From the NCBI RefSeq assembly GCF_000188695.1, contig NW_004457740.1, forward strand, positions 1,518,994 through 1,558,993: 40,000 nucleotides of DNA, in the 5' to 3' direction. Positions 19,013-40,000 of the stretch are shown here, piece by piece; the first letter of the stretch is position 1, and the number at the start of each line of letters is the position of its first letter. The notes under the pieces are model-generated. The model had not been told where the DNA came from, made no database searches, and worked only from the letters and a program-made list of their open reading frames with translations. This DNA comes from Salpingoeca rosetta. Lineage: Eukaryota > Opisthokonta > Choanoflagellata > Craspedida > Salpingoecidae. A program made the position numbers and the translations under genes.

Positions 19013-19044
19013 AGGTTGGTTCGTACCTAATAAAGTAGGTACGT
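18942..19044 (+). repeat. Module copy 1: (AAC)n-(AC)n plus palindromic core
   Basis: AAC units lead into a CA tract ending at 19010, then GTAGGTTGGT and a perfect 8-bp inverted repeat (CGTACCTA at 19022-19029, TAGGTACG at 19036-19043) around a 6-nt loop. AATAAA (19029-19034) spans the stem-loop border and could serve as the gene E polyadenylation signal. Confidence 0.6.
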
Positions 19045-19285
19045 AGTCATGGGTGCATCCGTATGTTATATCCGCCTGTTCCCTCTCCGGGACGATGTTC
19101 ATTCCAGATCTATAAATCCCTTGACGATCTCCGAGAACATGAACAACACGCACTATCAGTATAGTTGAATTGTTATTCTAACACACAGCTCCGCAGAGGA
19201 CCTACTAAATCAACGCGGTACACACCGGAAGCCCGGAGTCCACGCTTAGGATGCTTTCCTCAATCGCGAATGAAAGATGGCGCAA

Positions 19286-19301
19286 GAACAACAACAACAA
19301 C

Positions 19302-19359
<58 letters not shown>

Positions 19360-19382
19360 GGTTGGTCCTATAAATAGGTCGA
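19286..19382 (+). repeat. Module copy 2: (AAC)n-(AC)n plus palindromic core
   Basis: It has the same order as copy 1: AAC units, a CA tract to 19357, then GTGGTTGGTC and the palindrome CCTAT-AA-ATAGG (19367-19378) followed by TCG. The core contains TATAAATA, about 190 bp before the gene F start codon. Confidence 0.6.
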
Positions 19383-19563
19383 AGTGCTTTTGCAAAGGAC
19401 ACACACGCCACAACGAGGACATCAGAACCGCCGTCGTGCGTTGACGTTGCCCAGTCAGCCAGCCAGCCAGTCACGGTTCAAACAATATCGTTCTCCTCTG
19501 TTCTTCGCATTCAGCATCAACACCATCAACACCACCATCAACGTCATCAACACCATCAACGCC

Positions 19564-23767
<4,204 letters not shown>

Positions 23768-24442
23768 ACGGTGCATGTGTACACATACGAGTGAGCACCA
23801 CGCACGTTTTTTGTTCCTCTACACGCGTGAGCAGGACACGAGTTACATGCCACACCACATTCTCGAGCACACTTTGACACGATGTGACACCTACGAGCAA
23901 AAGAGCAAAAGTCGGTTGTGCTGCGTCACCATCATCACCGCCCCCCCCCCTCCTCCTTCTCCTTGTTACCAACAGCCCCTTGTTCTTCCCTGACTGTGGC
24001 GGGGGCCTGAGAATGTGGTGTTGTAGTTGTGGTGGTTGTTGTTTCTGTTTGGGAGTTGTTGTGTCATTCATGTGTTTGTTGTCTCATGCTGTGGTTGTTT
24101 GTCTGACTTTCGTGAACAACGCCCCCCCCCCCCTTCTCCATCCCTGTGCGGACCCACAGCACCACCACCGTGTTTACGTTTCATGTGCACTTTCTCCCCT
24201 ACAACGGACGCGCATGCCATGCACACAAATTATTTGATCTCTACATTCAACATGAGCGTGTGTTTTCGCTTACATCTGTAATTTTTTTTCGTTCGCGAAG
24301 TCTGGCCCTTGCTTGCATGCCAAGCACATTCAAGCACAACGTCACACGCCCCACCCCCTCCCTGGTCTCTGTCACAACTAGAATAGACAACAAGGCGGCC
24401 ACCAAAAGTTGACATTGCACACACATGCACATGTGCAATGGA
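23768..24442. other. Convergent 3' region between genes F and G
   Basis: This 675-bp gap separates the stop codons of F (plus) and G (minus). It contains C runs at about 23940-23950 and 24122-24133 and no clear AATAAA for either strand. I see no gene in it. Confidence 0.5.
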
Positions 24443-33217
<8,775 letters not shown>

Positions 33218-33318
33218 CGTCGCTCGTCTTGCAAGAGAAACGACAGTGCAGAAAATTCACTCCGACACCTTCAAATCGTCGTACCTGTGTGTGTCTGCGT
33301 GCGTGTGTGTGTGTCTGC

Positions 33319-33383
<65 letters not shown>

Positions 33384-33680
33384 CACGCGCTCCCGCTCCC
33401 CATCTTCCCCCCACCCCACCCCCTTCGTCTCCTGCTTCCTGTTTCGTCATTGAGGGAGCTTTTTGATCAAAACAACCAACTGGCCATGCATACTTCGCAG
33501 TACAACTGCAAGCGCGCACCACACAAACAACAATAACCAAACCAACAACAACAACCAACCAAACCAACAAACAAACAAACAACCCCCTCCTCCACTGACA
33601 TATGAAGCTGTCGAAGCCAGAGATTTAGCCGTTGTGGTCCGCCCACCGTACATGCACGCTACAGGGCGTCCGCGTGCATG
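33218..33680. other. Spacer between gene H (3' end) and gene G (5' end)
   Basis: A TG tract lies at about 33290-33382 near the gene G start. An AACC/AAAC-rich stretch lies at about 33525-33590. A short imperfect duplication (33651-33672 and 33672-33693) spans the gene H stop codon. No other gene is evident. Confidence 0.5.
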
Positions 33681-38241
<4,561 letters not shown>

Positions 38242-38453
38242 CCCGGCGATCTTTACATCAATCGATGGATGGATGGATGCACAGGATGCAGTAGTTGGAG
38301 AAGCAAGCACAGTTGCTTGCTTGCTTTGTGCTTTGTGTTGTCAAGAGTGTGCGAGAAAAACCCGTCTGTCTTGTTTGCCAGAAGATGGCTGACACACACA
38401 ACAACAAGAAGGCTGCGGTGCACTTGTGGCTTGCTTGGCTGTTGCGGAACTGC

Positions 38454-38485
<32 letters not shown>

Positions 38486-38579
38486 TGTTCGTCTTTCTCT
38501 TTGTTTGTGTTGGGGTGACATGAAGTGAACAAATGGCGCATTCATTCAGCGACGTACAGCGCGCCGACTACCCACGGTG
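38242..38579. promoter_or_regulatory. Divergent promoter region between genes H and I
   Basis: This 338-bp gap lies between the start codons of H (minus) and I (plus). It contains a GGAT repeat at about 38263-38279, a TG tract at about 38456-38484 and a short uORF (38533-38580). No clear TATA box is seen. Confidence 0.55.
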
Positions 38580-38580
38580 A
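38533..38580 (+). other. Short uORF whose stop overlaps the gene I start codon
   Basis: ATG at 38533 opens a 15-codon frame (MAHSFSDVQRADYPR) ending in TGA at 38578-38580. The A of that TGA is the A of the gene I ATG, giving TGATG. If the transcript starts upstream of 38533, gene I would be translated by reinitiation or leaky scanning. Confidence 0.45.
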
Positions 38581-39986
38581 TGGTACGCGATACGGGCAGC
38601 AAGAACGCCGGTGGCGACCGCGGGGGCCGACATGCGACATCGTCGTCGTCCTCCTCCTCGCTGCAGCCGACTACGGGCACAGCCACCGGCACAAGCCACA
38701 ACCGCATCAACGAGAAGATCATCGCACACCTGCGCGAGCTGTACACACAGCCACAGACGGGCCTGATTGACATTGGTAGGAAGGTTGGCAGGCAGCTGCT
38801 TCCGCCCCGAGAGAAGATCACCGTCCTACTCATCGGCAACCACTCGGCCGGCAAGAGCACCTTCATCAACTGGTGTGACCAAGAGGACGGGGCCAGTGCC
38901 TGCATGTTGTGTTGCTGAGCTCAGAACGAAGAGTTGGTTCTTGTTTGTGGAGATGGTATGTGTGTGTGTGTTTGTGTGTGTGTGTGTGAGTGTGTGAGTG
39001 TGTGCGTGTAAGTGTGTGTTTGTGTATGTGTGTGTGTTTGTGTATGTGTGTTTGTGTGTGTGTGTGTGTGTGCGTGTGCGTGTGAGTGAGTGTGTGTGCG
39101 TGAGAGTGTGTGAGTATGCGCTCGCCGCACATGGTGCTGTCTTATGCTTTCCCATCGTGTTCATGTAATCTCTTGCTCCCTTGCACAGGTACATTGAAGA
39201 GACGTTGCAGAAGACGGGCGTGGCAATGGAAACCAGTCAGATCACCCTTGTCACCTCTGGGCGTCGACGCGAACAGCTTGGGGTACATACCGCGTAGAAC
39301 ACCTTTGGGTCATGTGTATGTGTTTGGGTGTGCGGTTGAATATGTGAGTGTTTGTGTTTCTGGTAGTGTGTTCGTGTGCATGTGCGTGTGTATTTCTGTT
39401 TGCGCGTCTGCTTTGCTTGTGTAGTTGGTGTCTATGCCTGTTGTGGTTGCTGTTATGTGTTGTGCGTGCGTGTGGTGTGGCTGCTGTGGGTTCTCACAGT
39501 GCACTCGATGGCATTGCTGGTGTTGCTCTGTGATGGTAGGGCGAGGCCACGGTTGAAGCGTTCCCATTCATCAAGGACATTGTCGAAGAAGCTGGGTTGA
39601 AGAGCAGCATTGTCACAGAGGTGTCTGCGTCTCGCCAAAAGGCCTTTCCTTTGGTACGTGTACGTGTGTGTGTGCATGTTTGTCAGTGCTCATGTTCATG
39701 CGTGCACATCTGTATTGGGAGTGCATGTGGATGTCCCGTGTCTCCGTGTGATTTTACGCGTTTGTGTATGTGCAGAGGTTCTCTCTGCGTGTGGCATTTC
39801 GTTGAATGACTGCGTGTCCCACTTGGAGTTGAGCCACGTGCGTCGTCCCATCTTACCTTTTCGCTTGTCTCTGCTCTGCCGCAATGCCTGCCTTGCCGGT
39901 ACAGATTACGTTTGTGGACACGCCTGGGCTGGTGGATGGAGAGATGCAGTATGCCTTTGACATCAAGAGGGCTCTTCTCAACCTGG
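38580..39986 (+). CDS. Gene I: dynamin/EHD-like large GTPase, N-terminal part (runs off the right edge)
   Basis: Four exons are visible: 38580-38872, 39189-39282, 39540-39653 and 39905-39986, the last ending in phase 1 at a GTAAGT donor, so the gene continues past the window. About 194 residues are seen. A Ser/Gly-rich start is followed by a helical stretch, then ITVLLIGNHSAGKSTFINWY with P-loop G86-T94. A segment reading TGVAMETSQITLVTSGRRRE follows, with Thr residues that could serve as G2, and then ITFVDTPGLVDGEMQY with the G3 DTPG at 172-175. The GNHSAGKSTFINW and DTPGLVDG combination is typical of dynamin-superfamily or EHD-type membrane-remodelling GTPases. The exact subfamily cannot be set from this part. 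It is head-to-head with gene H. Confidence 0.8.
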
Positions 39987-40000
39987 GTAAGTAGGCAGGG

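Larger units (their letters stand above)
18376..19563. other. Spacer between genes E and F with repeats and a duplicated hairpin module
   Basis: About 18490-18592 is a minisatellite of GTGAATGTGAATGT-type units. Two copies of an (AAC)n-(AC)n tract followed by a related palindromic core lie at 18942-19044 and 19286-19382. The 240 bp between them are of ordinary complexity and match nothing I recognise. TATAAAT occurs at 19111-19117 and TATAAATA at 19369-19376, either of which could serve gene F. There is no convincing ORF or tRNA. Confidence 0.5.

Noticed and set aside
19011..19044. Possible tRNA fragment (GGTTGGTTCG resembling a T-arm)
   Set aside because: There is no acceptor stem, D-arm or anticodon arm around it; the sequence is better described as a palindrome.
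17681..19153. 490-codon minus-strand ORF
   Set aside because: It overlaps the Gln/His-rich last exon of gene E in antisense and runs through CA repeats; no splice or domain evidence supports it.

Overview
This is a gene-dense, intron-rich eukaryotic window. I rebuilt nine genes exon by exon. All introns are GT-AG, every junction keeps frame, and the standard code fits. The gene set resembles that of animals and their close relatives: a CASP golgin with CUX1/CASP-type C-terminus, importin-13, an ARMC8-like CTLH subunit, a NEK1-like kinase and a 4E-T-like protein. Compact intergenic gaps, many introns per gene, Gln/His-rich and acidic low-complexity protein regions and moderately high GC in the coding exons suggest a unicellular holozoan, most likely a choanoflagellate. 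That assignment is inference. There are no prokaryotic features, CRISPR arrays, tRNA or rRNA genes that I could find.

Layout, left to right: gene A (minus, 806 to beyond 1, unknown); gene B (minus, 7439-1224, 13 exons, 1213 aa, unrecognised protein with a possible resemblance to TAF1C/Rrn6); gene D (plus, 7571-14480, 22 exons, 728 aa, CASP); gene E (plus, 14869-18375, 13 exons, 467 aa, candidate eIF4E-binding 4E-T-like protein); an 1.2-kb spacer with a duplicated palindromic module; gene F (plus, 19564-23767, 10 exons, 667 aa, ARMC8-like); gene G (minus, 33217-24443, 31 exons, about 965 aa, importin-13); gene H (minus, 38241-33681, 10 exons, 890 aa, NEK1-like kinase); gene I (plus, 38580 to beyond 39986, dynamin/EHD-like GTPase, 5' part only).

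B/D and H/I are head-to-head pairs, with 131 and 338 bp between start codons. F/G are tail-to-tail. D-E-F run in tandem. The genes do not form a pathway: they cover Golgi tethering, mRNA translation control, protein degradation, nuclear transport, cilium or cell-cycle signalling and membrane remodelling, as expected of ordinary eukaryotic gene order.

The most striking sequence property is that most longer introns contain TG/CA, ATAC, ATG or TCTG microsatellites, often touching the splice sites. These tracts create many long spurious ORFs. I did not find a new biological system. The items most worth checking are a one-base frame break in importin-13, a stop-start overlapping uORF before gene I, a stopless 3n intron in CASP, and the duplicated hairpin module upstream of gene F.
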